Below, piece by piece: positions 31,488 to 39,127 of a stretch of 59,837 bases of DNA. The number at the start of each line of letters is the position of its first letter. The stretch's first letter is position 1. The DNA is from a bacterium (GTDB lineage Bacteria; Patescibacteriota; Saccharimonadia; Saccharimonadales; Saccharimonadaceae). Under the pieces are notes generated by a model. The model was not told the origin of the DNA, did no database searches, and saw only the letters and a list, made by a program, of their open reading frames with translations. Made by a program: the position numbers and the translations under genes. The stretch is taken from the NCBI GenBank assembly GCA_027451105.1, contig DAIDKB010000010.1, positions 1 to 59,837 of the forward strand, given 5' to 3'.

Positions 31488-33638
31488 GTGGATATGCTTA
31501 TAACAATTATAGGTACGCTGGCTGTCGTTTTGATAGGTCTGTTTGTTTTTTCTCGAGATACTCGTCAAACTTTAAACCAGGTCTATGGATTAATGACACT
31601 TGGCTTTGTCGTTTTGATTGTTGCTAACTATTTTACGACCAATCATTTATCCGAGGATTTAATTTATCCTATTAGGATCGTCCTAGCCTCAACTTCTATG
31701 GTGATAGCCTCGCTGTATTTTCTTGTACAGCTGATCCGGAGTGGTGGAGCATCTGTTATAAATAGGTCTGTCAACTTGGTAATCCTTGTAGTAACTATTT
31801 TTGTGGCTATACTCGATATTTCTCCACTAGTCTTTCAAAGTGTGGCGATTCAGGGCGCAAATATTGTGCCGATACCAGCATTCGGTGCGGCATTATTCAT
31901 TATTCATCTGATTTTGCTATTAGTTATAACGCTTGGCTCGATTATTTCGAGTATGTCAAAGACTCGCGGCGCTAAACGCTCGCAATACGCGTCAATTTTA
32001 ATTGGGATTGCACCAGTTTTATTGTTGGCTCCGTTGACGAGCTTCATTATGCCGGTTTTATTTCAACAGACGGAACTAATCTTTGCTAGTCCGCTGTATA
32101 TTATCTTTTTTGAATTTATGGTGGCCTATGCGATGGTTAGGCACGGCTTATTTGATATTAGGTTAGCAGCCGTGCGCACGGCGACATATATACTTTCTTT
32201 GATGACTTTATCGTTAGTCTATTACGGGTTGGCTTACGTAGTGTCATCGATTATTGTCATGTCGAATGGTTCATTGGCTGTTGGCGTAAGTCCAGTCAAT
32301 ATCGCCATCGCCCTGTTGCTGGCGTTTATTTTTCAACCAGTCAAGCGATTTTTTGATCGAATTACGAATCGGGTTTTTTACAAGGACAACTATAGCTTGG
32401 ACGACTTTTTTGCGCGGCTTAATAAAACCTTAAGTTCAACAACCGACCTCCGTGGCTTATTGGAAAGGGTTGCCGGTGAAGTAGCTCAAACTATCAAGGC
32501 CGAACAGGCGTTTTTTATGATTAATACTGCTGGCGAGCATTTTATAACGGTTGGCACACCTGGCCATAGGCATCTGCCGAAAGTCGACGCGGCCCTATTT
32601 GAAGCAGTCGAGACTGAATATGGCGTGATTGTGGGTGAGCTGATGGCTAATTCTACTGCCGTTCATCGGATGATGGTTAGTCATAAAATTGAACTCGCCC
32701 TGCCGCTTAGGCATGATGATAAAAATATTGGTTATTTGTGTATTGGTTACAGTTTGTCGTCGGGCTATACCAAGCGTGATGTCAAGATGCTTGGTACGAT
32801 TGCCGACGAGTTGGTGATTGCAATTCAAAATGCCCTGTCAGTTCATGAGGTGAAGACGTTGAACGAGACCTTGCAGCAGCGTATCGACGAGGCAACAAGT
32901 GAGCTACGCGCTAGCAACGCTCAATTGCATCGCCTGGACGAGGCTAAGGATGAATTTGTCAGTATGGCTAGTCACCAACTAAGGACGCCGCTAACGAGTG
33001 TTAAGGGTTATATTAGTATGGTTTTAGAAGGTGATGCTGGCAAGATAACTGCGACGCAAAAACACTTGCTTGACGAAGCTTTTACTAGCAGTGAGCGAAT
33101 GGTCCATTTGATTAATGACTTTTTGAATGTGTCGCGTCTACAGACTGGTAAGTTTTTAATTGATAGTCGACCAGTTAATTTAGCTAAAATTGTCGATGAA
33201 GAGCTGGACGGTTTGGCCTCAAATGCTAGTTCGCGTAATCTTAAATTCTCATATAAAGCACCAAAAACGTTTCCAATTCTTGAGCTCGACGAGGGCAAGA
33301 TACGCCAGGTGATTATGAATTTTGCCGATAATGCTATTTATTATTCAAAAGAAGGTACGACAATTGAGGTGAGCCTTAAGGTAGATGGTGATTGGTGCCG
33401 TTTTACAGTTAAAGATAAGGGTATCGGCGTGCCGGTCGCCGAGCGAGCGCAACTATTTACCAAGTTTTATCGGGCCACTAATGCCCGCAAGCAACGGCCA
33501 GATGGTACGGGTGTTGGGCTATTCTTGGCTAAAAAAGTTATTAATGCCCACGGTGGTGATGTGATATTCGAGTCCGAAGAAGGCAAGGGCAGTACGTTTG
33601 GGTTTAGTTTGCCGATTAAAAAGACTAAGAGCCGCTAA
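31488..33638 (+). CDS. Membrane sensor histidine kinase (7TM-GAF-HisKA-HATPase)
   Basis: 716 residues. Seven or eight helices at the N-terminus (1-270), a GAF-like domain (~310-450), a coiled coil (NETLQQRIDEATSELRASN), HisKA with the phospho-accepting His in FVSMASHQLRTPLTSVKG, and the ATPase domain with N box NFADNAIYYS, G1 KDKGIGVP and G2 GTGVGLFLAKKV. Start GTG 31488 or ATG 31494; TATACT is at 31472-31477. No adjacent response regulator; the receiver protein at 28926 is a candidate partner. Confidence 0.9.
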   Translation: MDMLITIIGTLAVVLIGLFVFSRDTRQTLNQVYGLMTLGFVVLIVANYFTTNHLSEDLIYPIRIVLASTSMVIASLYFLVQLIRSGGASVINRSVNLVILVVTIFVAILDISPLVFQSVAIQGANIVPIPAFGAALFIIHLILLLVITLGSIISSMSKTRGAKRSQYASILIGIAPVLLLAPLTSFIMPVLFQQTELIFASPLYIIFFEFMVAYAMVRHGLFDIRLAAVRTATYILSLMTLSLVYYGLAYVVSSIIVMSNGSLAVGVSPVNIAIALLLAFIFQPVKRFFDRITNRVFYKDNYSLDDFFARLNKTLSSTTDLRGLLERVAGEVAQTIKAEQAFFMINTAGEHFITVGTPGHRHLPKVDAALFEAVETEYGVIVGELMANSTAVHRMMVSHKIELALPLRHDDKNIGYLCIGYSLSSGYTKRDVKMLGTIADELVIAIQNALSVHEVKTLNETLQQRIDEATSELRASNAQLHRLDEAKDEFVSMASHQLRTPLTSVKGYISMVLEGDAGKITATQKHLLDEAFTSSERMVHLINDFLNVSRLQTGKFLIDSRPVNLAKIVDEELDGLASNASSRNLKFSYKAPKTFPILELDEGKIRQVIMNFADNAIYYSKEGTTIEVSLKVDGDWCRFTVKDKGIGVPVAERAQLFTKFYRATNARKQRPDGTGVGLFLAKKVINAHGGDVIFESEEGKGSTFGFSLPIKKTKSR

Positions 33639-33846
33639 GTACGCGAACCATCTCAAAGATAAACCAAATCAGAAGAATAATTACTGCACTAGTGATAATT
33701 ACCGGCTTGGCGACACGCTTGTGATCAAACCACCATTGTGAAAGCTTGTTGCGATCGGCGGCTTCGATGCGCGTTATGACCGGTCGGTTAATTGAGGCAT
33801 CGGCGCCACTGTAGACTTTATTGCGCTTCTTTTTTTGCTTACTCAT
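33625..33846 (-). CDS. Small basic single-pass membrane protein
   Basis: 73 residues. A Lys/Arg-rich N-terminus (MSKQKKKRNK) and one C-terminal helix (VIITSAVIILLIWFIFEMV). Possibly a SecE-like or tail-anchored protein: the single helix and basic start suggest SecE, but the conserved SecE motif is not clear. The ATG at 33846 is 6 nt after a minus-strand TATACT (33853-33858). Its 3' end overlaps the kinase gene by 14 nt. Confidence 0.6.
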   Translation of the reverse strand: MSKQKKKRNKVYSGADASINRPVITRIEAADRNKLSQWWFDHKRVAKPVIITSAVIILLIWFIFEMVRVLSGS

Positions 33847-33864
33847 ATTTTTAGTATATAACAA

Positions 33865-33891
33865 AATAACCCCGCGGGTGGCGGGGTTATT
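33865..33891 (-). terminator. Terminator of the LPHTG surface-protein gene
   Basis: AATAACCCCGC pairs perfectly with GCGGGGTTATT around a 5-nt loop. On the minus strand it is followed by T-rich sequence. Confidence 0.8.
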
Positions 33892-33935
33892 TGCAAGTCT
33901 GAATTTGTTCAGATTAAAGAGCGGTCAGACTCGAA

Positions 33936-35201
33936 TTATCGGTTTAGAGCTGCGCGACGGCTATTTACATAGTAGCCGATGCTTGCAATCAATGAACCAA
34001 GGCCTAGGAAGGCTGAAACGTCCGTACCTATACCAGTGTGAGGTAACTCTGTAGGAGTTGTAGGTGTAGGTGTGGTTGGTGGTGTTGGTGGTGTATTCTG
34101 GCAAACTTTACTGACAACAACATTGGCAGTATCTTGTTTTGAACCATTGGCAGTTTCGACAGATGCCGTGTTGACAAGAGTCGAGTCGCCACATGGCAAG
34201 TTGCTATCACTAGCTACCTTGGCGCTAAACTTAACGTATGCGTTTGAACCAGCAGTGTAATTACCGATGTTAATACCGGTTCCATTGGTCAAGTTGTCGC
34301 TAATGGTCTTGCCATTAGGATTGCTGACGTTCTTGATTATGGTTGAGCCGTTAATGTAGCTGATTCCAGCTGGCAATGTGTCTTTCATGACGACGTTGTC
34401 TTGTTCGGTTGTGCCAGTGTTCTGGTAACCAACAAGGTATTCAACGGTGTCACCGGCTTTAGCGGCAACGCTTTTGCTCCAGTTGGTTGTTCCGGCAAGA
34501 CGAACTTGCTTTTGAACCGTGAAGTTTGGCTGCTCGGCTTTAACGCGGAAGGTAACGTAACCGGCGTATTGGTTACAGCCAGGTAGGTCGCCATTAAGTG
34601 CATCGTAACCGATTGGCGCACCCGTTGTTACGATACTATTTGACATAGTTTGGCCGTCAACTGGTCCAAAGCTGTGAATGGTGGCGGAATCTGGAACGTA
34701 CCTAAGGGCGATGTCGCCACCGGTAGTGTTCGAGAAGGTTACATCATCCCAAACTTGGGTTGGGTTGGCGTTGGTTGCACCGACGTATCCGACGGCTTTG
34801 GCGCTGCCATTATTAGGAACAACGGCAGGGATCTGAGCCTTGACGTATGCGCCATGAGCAATACCGCTACCATCAGCGTTTAGGCTGCTAGAAGCATTGT
34901 TGTGGAAGTATACGAAAACAACGTATTCCTTACCAGCTGCCAGTGAAATACTGTCAGTGTAAGTTGTGTTGCTGGCAGATGCATCACGAACTTGAACGAA
35001 ATTACGCTCGTCACCCTGGGTTGGGTTATCGGTAATTGAGTTAAATGTTACGTAGTTTGCAGGTGCGGCGGTTGTAAATGTTTGACGGCTTGGGCCCCAG
35101 GCGAATAGCGAAGCTGGCACAATAATTGCGGCTGCAAGGATTGCGATAGCGGCGCTAAGGCGCTTAGGAGCTTTGCTTAGAACTGTTGAAAGCTTATTCA
35201 T
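33936..35201 (-). CDS. LPXTG-type surface protein with DUF11-like domain
   Basis: 421 residues. N-terminal signal sequence (residues ~15-35, ending ASLFAWG), a large beta-rich region, a DUF11/isopeptide-type repeat (~230-360: PNFTVQKQVRL, DTVEYLVGYQNTGTTEQDNVV, DTLPAGISYING), a Thr/Pro spacer, then LPHTG, a hydrophobic stretch (VSAFLGLGSLIASIGYYV) and a basic tail, the sortase sorting signal. It is probably a wall-anchored or S-layer-like structural protein. GGAG lies 8 nt before the ATG, and the leader contains a GATTTTATC/GATAAATC hairpin, so this gene is leadered and likely well expressed. No sortase gene in this window. Confidence 0.87.
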   Translation of the reverse strand: MNKLSTVLSKAPKRLSAAIAILAAAIIVPASLFAWGPSRQTFTTAAPANYVTFNSITDNPTQGDERNFVQVRDASASNTTYTDSISLAAGKEYVVFVYFHNNASSSLNADGSGIAHGAYVKAQIPAVVPNNGSAKAVGYVGATNANPTQVWDDVTFSNTTGGDIALRYVPDSATIHSFGPVDGQTMSNSIVTTGAPIGYDALNGDLPGCNQYAGYVTFRVKAEQPNFTVQKQVRLAGTTNWSKSVAAKAGDTVEYLVGYQNTGTTEQDNVVMKDTLPAGISYINGSTIIKNVSNPNGKTISDNLTNGTGINIGNYTAGSNAYVKFSAKVASDSNLPCGDSTLVNTASVETANGSKQDTANVVVSKVCQNTPPTPPTTPTPTTPTELPHTGIGTDVSAFLGLGSLIASIGYYVNSRRAALNR

Positions 35202-35297
35202 AGCTACTCCATTTCTTGATTTATCTCGCAGATAAAATCAAATTATTATTAAAATTTCAGGATCATTGAAGGGTCTGACCAAATTGTTAAATAAGTT

Positions 35298-35326
35298 ACA
35301 AGTCAGATTATTACAACGTGCACGTC
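35298..35326 (+). repeat. Left copy of an island-flanking inverted motif
   Basis: ACAAGTCAGATTATTACA (35298-35315), followed by a GTGCACGTC-like end, recurs on the opposite strand at 37663-37680. The two copies face inward around the GC-rich minus-strand genes. Confidence 0.6.
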
Positions 35327-35421
35327 GAATCATAAAGATTCACTAGGAATCTTCTCGACTGCGAGTGCATAAAGCGCTCAAAGCAGGAAAAGATTCCCAG
35401 GATAAAACAGTAAGCTACCCA

Positions 35422-35465
35422 GTCTGGGCGCGCGAGGGGTTTTAAGGCCCCAGGCGCGCCCAGAC
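35422..35465 (-). terminator. Long GC-rich stem-loop after the GC-rich operon
   Basis: GTCTGGGCGCGC (35422-35433) pairs perfectly with GCGCGCCCAGAC (35454-35465), with an inner GGGG/CCCC. It lies 14 nt beyond the stop of the minus-strand gene and has no good U run, unlike the A/T-rich terminators elsewhere in the window. Confidence 0.65.
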
Positions 35466-35478
35466 GTGGTCGGTACGG

Positions 35479-36534
35479 TTACATGCCGGAGCTGCTCACC
35501 GTACCATTGTTCGCCCCGCCCTCGTTGGTGAGTGGGGAGGGCGATGTGGTAGCTGCAGGGGCTGCCCCCTGAGCCGTCAGGCCCGACTGTGACCCGAGGG
35601 TCGCCGTTGAGCTGTCGGTTGTGCCTCCGCCACCGGTCTGCGTGGTTGTCGTGACTGCCGCCGGAGTTGTCTCCGCCGGTGTCGTGACCGTAGCCTTTGG
35701 CTTTGTGCCAACGCCAACGTCGGCCCCCTTGCCACCATCGCCAGGCTGGCGATAGTCCTTGGGGTTGGACGACTTTGGCGCCACGCAGACACCGTTGACG
35801 TTCTCTACCTGTCCCGGAAGGCAGGTAGCGGTTGTCGGCGTCGGCGTCGGTGTCGGTATCAGCTTGGGCAACTCGGGGCTGCCCGGTGGAACTGACAGAA
35901 CGCCCGGGAAGGTCTTCCGAACGTTCTGAAACTCGCACTCAAGCCGGAACTCGACTTCGAACCCGTCGTGCGCGAACAGCACGGCGGTGCCGGTGCCAAT
36001 TGTGACACCTTGGTGCGTCGTCACTCCGCCGGTGCCGTCGGGTACCATGTAGAGCGACGGGCTACCGGCTGGTACGGATACCAGGGAGAACGTTGAAGCG
36101 TTCTCCAGTGCCGTCATCTCGTCGACCACTGACTTCCACATCGTGTGGTCGGCGACGAGCTTGGCAGAGAAGGCATCGATTCCGGAGAAGTCGACCTTCT
36201 GGGCCGTGAAACCACCTGCCGACCATGCCGCATAGTGCGCGGCGGTCAACGTCGGGTCTCCCATCTGGTCGCTGCCGCAGAAGCGGTGTTCGTACAGCTG
36301 CGCCTTGATGGTTGCCTCGTCGCGGGCGGCGATCGGCGGCCCGAAGGCGTTCGTCGATTCCTTTCCCGGGTCGAGGGCGTAGTAGTGCGCACTGCAGGCT
36401 ACAGGGAGATCCCCCAGGCTGTTGGCGGATGCTGCCCAGGGGAAGACCCCCGGAAACATCAGTGTCAACAGTAGTACGATGGTGAACCCGCCGCCGAGCA
36501 ACAAGGCTCGGCGGCGGTTGATGGTCATGGTCAT
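35479..36534 (-). CDS. GC-rich secreted protein of unknown function
   Basis: 351 residues. Signal peptide after a basic start (MTMTINRRRALLLGGGFTIV...), a cysteine-containing globular region (~45-225; VACSAHYYAL, HRFCGSDQ, LECEFQN), a short CLPGQVENVNGVCVAPK module, the segment QPGDGGKGADVGVGTKP, and a long Thr/Ala/Gly-rich tail. I do not recognise the family. Codons end strongly in G or C, unlike the flanking genes. Shine-Dalgarno AGGAGG precedes the ATG. Second gene of a two-gene minus-strand operon. A large ORF in another frame here is a shadow. Confidence 0.8.
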   Translation of the reverse strand: MTMTINRRRALLLGGGFTIVLLLTLMFPGVFPWAASANSLGDLPVACSAHYYALDPGKESTNAFGPPIAARDEATIKAQLYEHRFCGSDQMGDPTLTAAHYAAWSAGGFTAQKVDFSGIDAFSAKLVADHTMWKSVVDEMTALENASTFSLVSVPAGSPSLYMVPDGTGGVTTHQGVTIGTGTAVLFAHDGFEVEFRLECEFQNVRKTFPGVLSVPPGSPELPKLIPTPTPTPTTATCLPGQVENVNGVCVAPKSSNPKDYRQPGDGGKGADVGVGTKPKATVTTPAETTPAAVTTTTQTGGGGTTDSSTATLGSQSGLTAQGAAPAATTSPSPLTNEGGANNGTVSSSGM

Positions 36535-36545
36535 TGCATCTCCTC

Positions 36546-37433
36546 CTAGGAGCGGGCACCCGTCTGGACACCCGGTTCGGTCGTGAAGACCTTGGTGGGC
36601 GTCGGGTCGGACCCGTCGCTGGGGGAAGTAGCGGCCGTCTTGACGGACGTCCGCTTGACTGTCGGGGCCGATGCGAACGCCACTGAGGGCGTCGTACCGA
36701 CCGTGCTACGCTGGGTTGTCTTGCTGGTCTGCGTGGTCTTCTTGCCGCTCTTGAAGAACGACATGATGGCCAGCGCGATGGCCGCTGCGGCGATTCCGGC
36801 ACAGACCGCTGCCAACGTGGAGTTGGCAGCGGTGAGCGGAACGACGACGGTCTGCTTGTTGGGCAGGATCGTCGTCGAGGTAGTCGCCTGGGGAACCGTC
36901 TGTGTGAACTTGATGCTGTGCCAGATGAGACTGGCGACGACACCGACGACGATTGCGACCAGGAAGTGCCACCACGGCGTCTTGGAGGTCTGTGTGGTGA
37001 TCGAGCTGACACGCTCGTGGAGGGACGTCTGTCCTTCCTTGAGCATGACGATCTCGGTTCCCTGAGCCCCGAGCGTCGAGCCGTACTCGGCGATCTTGCC
37101 CTTGGCCTCGGCCATGTCGGCCTCGAGCGCGCTGACGCGCTCGCTGACGTCGTTGAACAGCTCGGTGACGCGGTCGTCGAGTGCGTACACCTGGCCAGCA
37201 GCGCTCGCCTTGATGGCGGGGTCACTGGCGTTGTTGTAGCGCTCGCCGGCCAGCCGGAGCTGGGTGGTGATTGCCTCGACCTGCGCCTTGAGTCTTGCGA
37301 CCTCGGCGTTGGCCCTGGTGGTGCCCTTCGACTGCCGCTGCAACACCTCGATCTTGACGCCCAGCTCCGCGAGGCGGTGCTTGACGTTGTTGAACTCGGT
37401 AGCTGAGATGGTCTTGCGCGGTGCGGTTGCCAT
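36546..37433 (-). CDS. GC-rich coiled-coil protein with two membrane helices
   Basis: 295 residues. The N-terminal ~130 residues are heptad-rich (VKHRLAELGVKIEVLQRQ; VTELFNDVSERVSALEAD). Two hydrophobic segments follow (WHFLVAIVVGVVASLIW and LAAVCAGIAAAAIALAIMSFF) with a Thr-rich loop, then a basic, disordered tail. No known family. Starts at 37433 with AAGGAG 7 nt upstream; the leader is long and structured. Co-transcribed with the secreted-protein gene 11 nt downstream. G/C-ending codons throughout. Confidence 0.8.
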   Translation of the reverse strand: MATAPRKTISATEFNNVKHRLAELGVKIEVLQRQSKGTTRANAEVARLKAQVEAITTQLRLAGERYNNASDPAIKASAAGQVYALDDRVTELFNDVSERVSALEADMAEAKGKIAEYGSTLGAQGTEIVMLKEGQTSLHERVSSITTQTSKTPWWHFLVAIVVGVVASLIWHSIKFTQTVPQATTSTTILPNKQTVVVPLTAANSTLAAVCAGIAAAAIALAIMSFFKSGKKTTQTSKTTQRSTVGTTPSVAFASAPTVKRTSVKTAATSPSDGSDPTPTKVFTTEPGVQTGARS

Positions 37434-37512
37434 TGCAGTTCTCCTTGTACGGTTGGCTGGGCGGATGGCCCGGTCATATGATGATCGGGGTCTCCCCCTG
37501 GCTGCACGTTTG

Positions 37513-37562
37513 GAGCAGCTCGCTAGCCCGCCTATATAAGGCGAGTCTGGCGAGCTGCTCCG
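37513..37562 (-). promoter_or_regulatory. Leader hairpin of the GC-rich operon
   Basis: GGAGCAGCTCGC (37513-37524) pairs perfectly with GCGAGCTGCTCC (37551-37562); inside, CGCC-tatataa-GGCG forms a second stem. It lies ~80 nt 5' of the ATG at 37433, so it should be part of the mRNA leader rather than a 3' terminator. Confidence 0.55.
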
Positions 37563-37662
37563 TAAAGAGAATAGCTTGAGGTAACTTAATTAACTGTTCG
37601 TTAGTGTATATACTGCGATAAATAGGAGCGCGAAGCTCCACTTTTATCTATCAGACATGCAC

Positions 37663-37680
37663 TGTAATAATCTGACTTGT
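37663..37680 (-). repeat. Right copy of the island-flanking inverted motif
   Basis: On the minus strand it reads ACAAGTCAGATTATTACA and continues GTGCATGTC, matching 35298-35326 over 18 exact bases plus a near-match. It sits in the leader of the minus-strand GC-rich operon. Confidence 0.6.
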
Positions 37681-37732
37681 TAACGATCCTCCGCCATCCT
37701 GGGTCCTCACACCTTGGACAACTGATGTACTA

Positions 37733-37762
37733 AATGTATCACAAAACACGCAAAATGTCAAT
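37733..37762 (-). promoter_or_regulatory. Probable promoter of the minus-strand GC-rich operon
   Basis: On the minus strand TTGACA, a 17-nt spacer and TACATT read leftward. The resulting leader would be nearly 300 nt long and would contain the inverted motif and both hairpins. Confidence 0.5.
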
Positions 37763-37809
37763 GAGCTATATAACATTAATCTAATAAGCACAAGCAAAAT
37801 ATTAAGCAT

Positions 37810-37825
37810 ACGCTATATATAGCGT
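37810..37825. promoter_or_regulatory. 16-bp perfect palindrome, possible operator
   Basis: ACGCTATATATAGCGT lies between the divergent promoters of the GC-rich gene groups, 35 nt upstream of the plus-strand -35 box. Confidence 0.5.
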
Positions 37826-37859
37826 CTAACCCTAATAAATTACCCTAACTAGATACTAT

Positions 37860-37888
37860 TTGACAAGCAAAGTCAACGGGCGTATAAC
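37860..37888 (+). promoter_or_regulatory. Promoter of the plus-strand GC-rich gene
   Basis: TTGACA (37860-37865), a 17-nt spacer and TATAAC (37883-37888). Transcription should begin near 37895. Confidence 0.7.
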
Positions 37889-37901
37889 GATGTTATGCGT
37901 A

Positions 37902-37925
37902 TCGAGGATGGTCCTCGAGTTTTTA
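37902..37925 (+). terminator. Terminator-like hairpin within the leader
   Basis: TCGAGGA-tgg-TCCTCGA (37902-37918), followed by GTTTTTATT, lies between the promoter and the start codon at 37968. It could be an attenuator, or end a very short RNA. Inference from position only. Confidence 0.45.
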
Positions 37926-37967
37926 TTGCAGGGATCTGCAGTAGAACGCATGTCCCGTGGGGGTAGT

Positions 37968-38372
37968 ATGCCAACAGAAGTCGCTCCAATGATGGGGACC
38001 ATCAACGGAGTCACCAGCCCAACCGAGGATCTGAAGCTCTACGTCGGCGAGTACTTGTCGGCGCACTACAGCGCACGCGAACTGGACAAGATGTGCAGGA
38101 CCGCTTTCAGCCGCGAGATGGCTGCCATGGAGATTATCCCTGACCCCAGGGCGACCATGACCGACAGCCAGCGAGCGCTGGAGCGTTATCTGAGGCTGCG
38201 CGTCAGTCACAACCCGAGTTGCTGGCGATCGCTAGTGCGCGATGTGTTGGCCGACCGTCAGTCCGCACGTACCACCAAGCTGTTCACGGCACGCCAATCG
38301 GTCACCCCGGTGCGTGTCGCTGACCTGCCGAGCTCTGTTCGGACGCCGTTCCAGGTTCCTTCGGGGTCATGA
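37968..38372 (+). CDS. GC-rich gene of unknown function (134 aa)
   Basis: 134 residues from the ATG at 37968, chosen because GGGGGTA stands directly upstream; the open frame begins at 37860 inside the promoter. The helical core has segments DLKLYVGEYLSAHYSARELDKM and RALERYLRLRVSHNPS; no membrane segment or signal. Third positions are G/C rich. No family recognised. Followed by a 14-codon ORF overlapping its stop (ATGA) and a large stem-loop. Confidence 0.7.
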   Translation: MPTEVAPMMGTINGVTSPTEDLKLYVGEYLSAHYSARELDKMCRTAFSREMAAMEIIPDPRATMTDSQRALERYLRLRVSHNPSCWRSLVRDVLADRQSARTTKLFTARQSVTPVRVADLPSSVRTPFQVPSGS

Positions 38373-38413
38373 CCGGTGTGATGCTCGAAGCTGAGCCCGA
38401 CACCGAGGACTGA
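38369..38413 (+). CDS. Possible 14-residue ORF coupled to the preceding gene
   Basis: ATG at 38369 overlaps the upstream stop as ATGA and encodes MTGVMLEAEPDTED before a TGA. It may be chance; the coupling and position before the terminator are the only support. Confidence 0.2.
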   Translation: MTGVMLEAEPDTED

Positions 38414-38423
38414 CCTCCGACTC

Positions 38424-38479
38424 GGCCCAGGGTGGGCGGAATTGAGTGCTTACAAAGCCTCTTCCGCCCATCCTGGGCC
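38424..38479 (+). terminator. 18-bp stem-loop at the end of the GC-rich gene
   Basis: GGCCCAGGGTGGGCGGAA (38424-38441) pairs with TTCCGCCCATCCTGGGCC (38462-38479), with a single G-U and a 20-nt loop. A second, ordinary terminator follows. Confidence 0.7.
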
Positions 38480-38482
38480 ACC

Positions 38483-38508
38483 ACTCCTCTTAATAAGGGG
38501 AGTTTTTT
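38483..38508 (+). terminator. Intrinsic terminator
   Basis: ACTCC...GGAGT followed by TTTTTT. It backs up the long stem-loop just upstream. Confidence 0.75.
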
Positions 38509-38510
38509 AA

Positions 38511-38539
38511 TTGACTTTATGTTGGATGAATACTATAAA
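38511..38539 (+). promoter_or_regulatory. Promoter of the second plus-strand GC-rich gene
   Basis: TTGACT (38511-38516), a 17-nt spacer and TATAAA (38534-38539). The start point would fall at about 38546, at the beginning of the leader hairpin. Confidence 0.7.
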
Positions 38540-38544
38540 TAACC

Positions 38545-38598
38545 TATAAATTAGCGCCGCAGCACCGAGTCCGCGGTGGCTTTACAAGCTAATTTATA
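38545..38598 (+). promoter_or_regulatory. 5'-terminal leader hairpin
   Basis: TATAAATTAGC (38545-38555) pairs perfectly with GCTAATTTATA (38588-38598); within it CACCG...CGGTG forms an inner stem. The mRNA would start with this structure, and the ribosome site TAGGGGGTA follows 8 nt later. It may stabilise the mRNA or act as a control element. Confidence 0.55.
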
Positions 38599-38617
38599 TT
38601 GACAATTAGGGGGTAAG

Positions 38618-39115
38618 GTGTTCGAAGGCAACTCAGTTGTGCCGATGCGCAGGCGAGAGCCGAAGCCCGAAAGGCGACTGGACGGACCCAAGAAGTCCAG
38701 GCAGCCGAATATCGAAAAAGAAGCCGAAGCTGCTGCCAAGCGTCTGAGGGCTATTCTTTTTCGAAAGCATGACGGCAAGCTGACTGTCTCGCTCAGCGAG
38801 TTCACGTTGACGCGACTGGCGGATGGTGTCGAGATTCCTCTGGTCGAACGGCAGCACGAGCTTCGCACTAACCTCCAGGAAGTTCTGGAGCGTGATGGTC
38901 TGGTTGACCCCAGGGTTGTCCGACGTCGCGGCGACCGGCTGCAGATTATCGGCCTTGCGGTCGAGCTGTGTGTCGAGTCGGGTGACATTGATAGCTTCGT
39001 CAAGCGCTGCCGTGTCGTCTATCGGCTGTCGGCCGCTCAGGTCAAGCAGCAGAGGCGGGCTCTTCGCGAGCACGAGCTGGCGCATCAGGCCAAGCGTCAA
39101 CAGAGGATGGCCTAG
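38618..39115 (+). CDS. GC-rich basic protein of unknown function (165 aa)
   Basis: 165 residues, GTG start with TAGGGGG upstream. Rich in Arg/Lys and charged helices (RRREPKPERRLDGPKKSRQ; EKEAEAAAKRLRAILF; a final AALREHELAHQAKRQQ-like helix is visible as QRRALREHELAHQAKRQQRM). No membrane segment. Composition suggests a nucleic-acid or ribosome-associated protein, but this is only inference. Third codon positions are G/C rich. Followed by a GC-rich stem-loop. Confidence 0.72.
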   Translation: MFEGNSVVPMRRREPKPERRLDGPKKSRQPNIEKEAEAAAKRLRAILFRKHDGKLTVSLSEFTLTRLADGVEIPLVERQHELRTNLQEVLERDGLVDPRVVRRRGDRLQIIGLAVELCVESGDIDSFVKRCRVVYRLSAAQVKQQRRALREHELAHQAKRQQRMA

Positions 39116-39127
39116 CCTGCTGTCAGC

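Larger units (their letters stand above)
37434..37967. other. 534-nt gene-free divergent control region
   Basis: No convincing gene. From left to right it holds the minus-strand ribosome site and leader; the 12-bp leader hairpin (37513-37562); a GGAGC/GCTCC hairpin inside GATAAA/TTTATC (37617-37650); the inverted motif (37663-37680); a minus-strand promoter; the palindrome ACGCTATATATAGCGT (37810-37825); a plus-strand promoter; and a terminator-like leader hairpin. It is A/T-rich between two GC-rich gene groups. Confidence 0.6.

Noticed and set aside
35378-35938. 186-residue minus-strand ORF
   Set aside because: Shadow of the secreted-protein gene in another frame; low-complexity product with no start signal.
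36062-37507. 481-residue ORF in the GC-rich island
   Set aside because: It overlaps two genes that have signal or membrane segments and Shine-Dalgarno sites; its Arg/Ser/Pro-rich sequence is what a shifted frame of GC-rich DNA gives.
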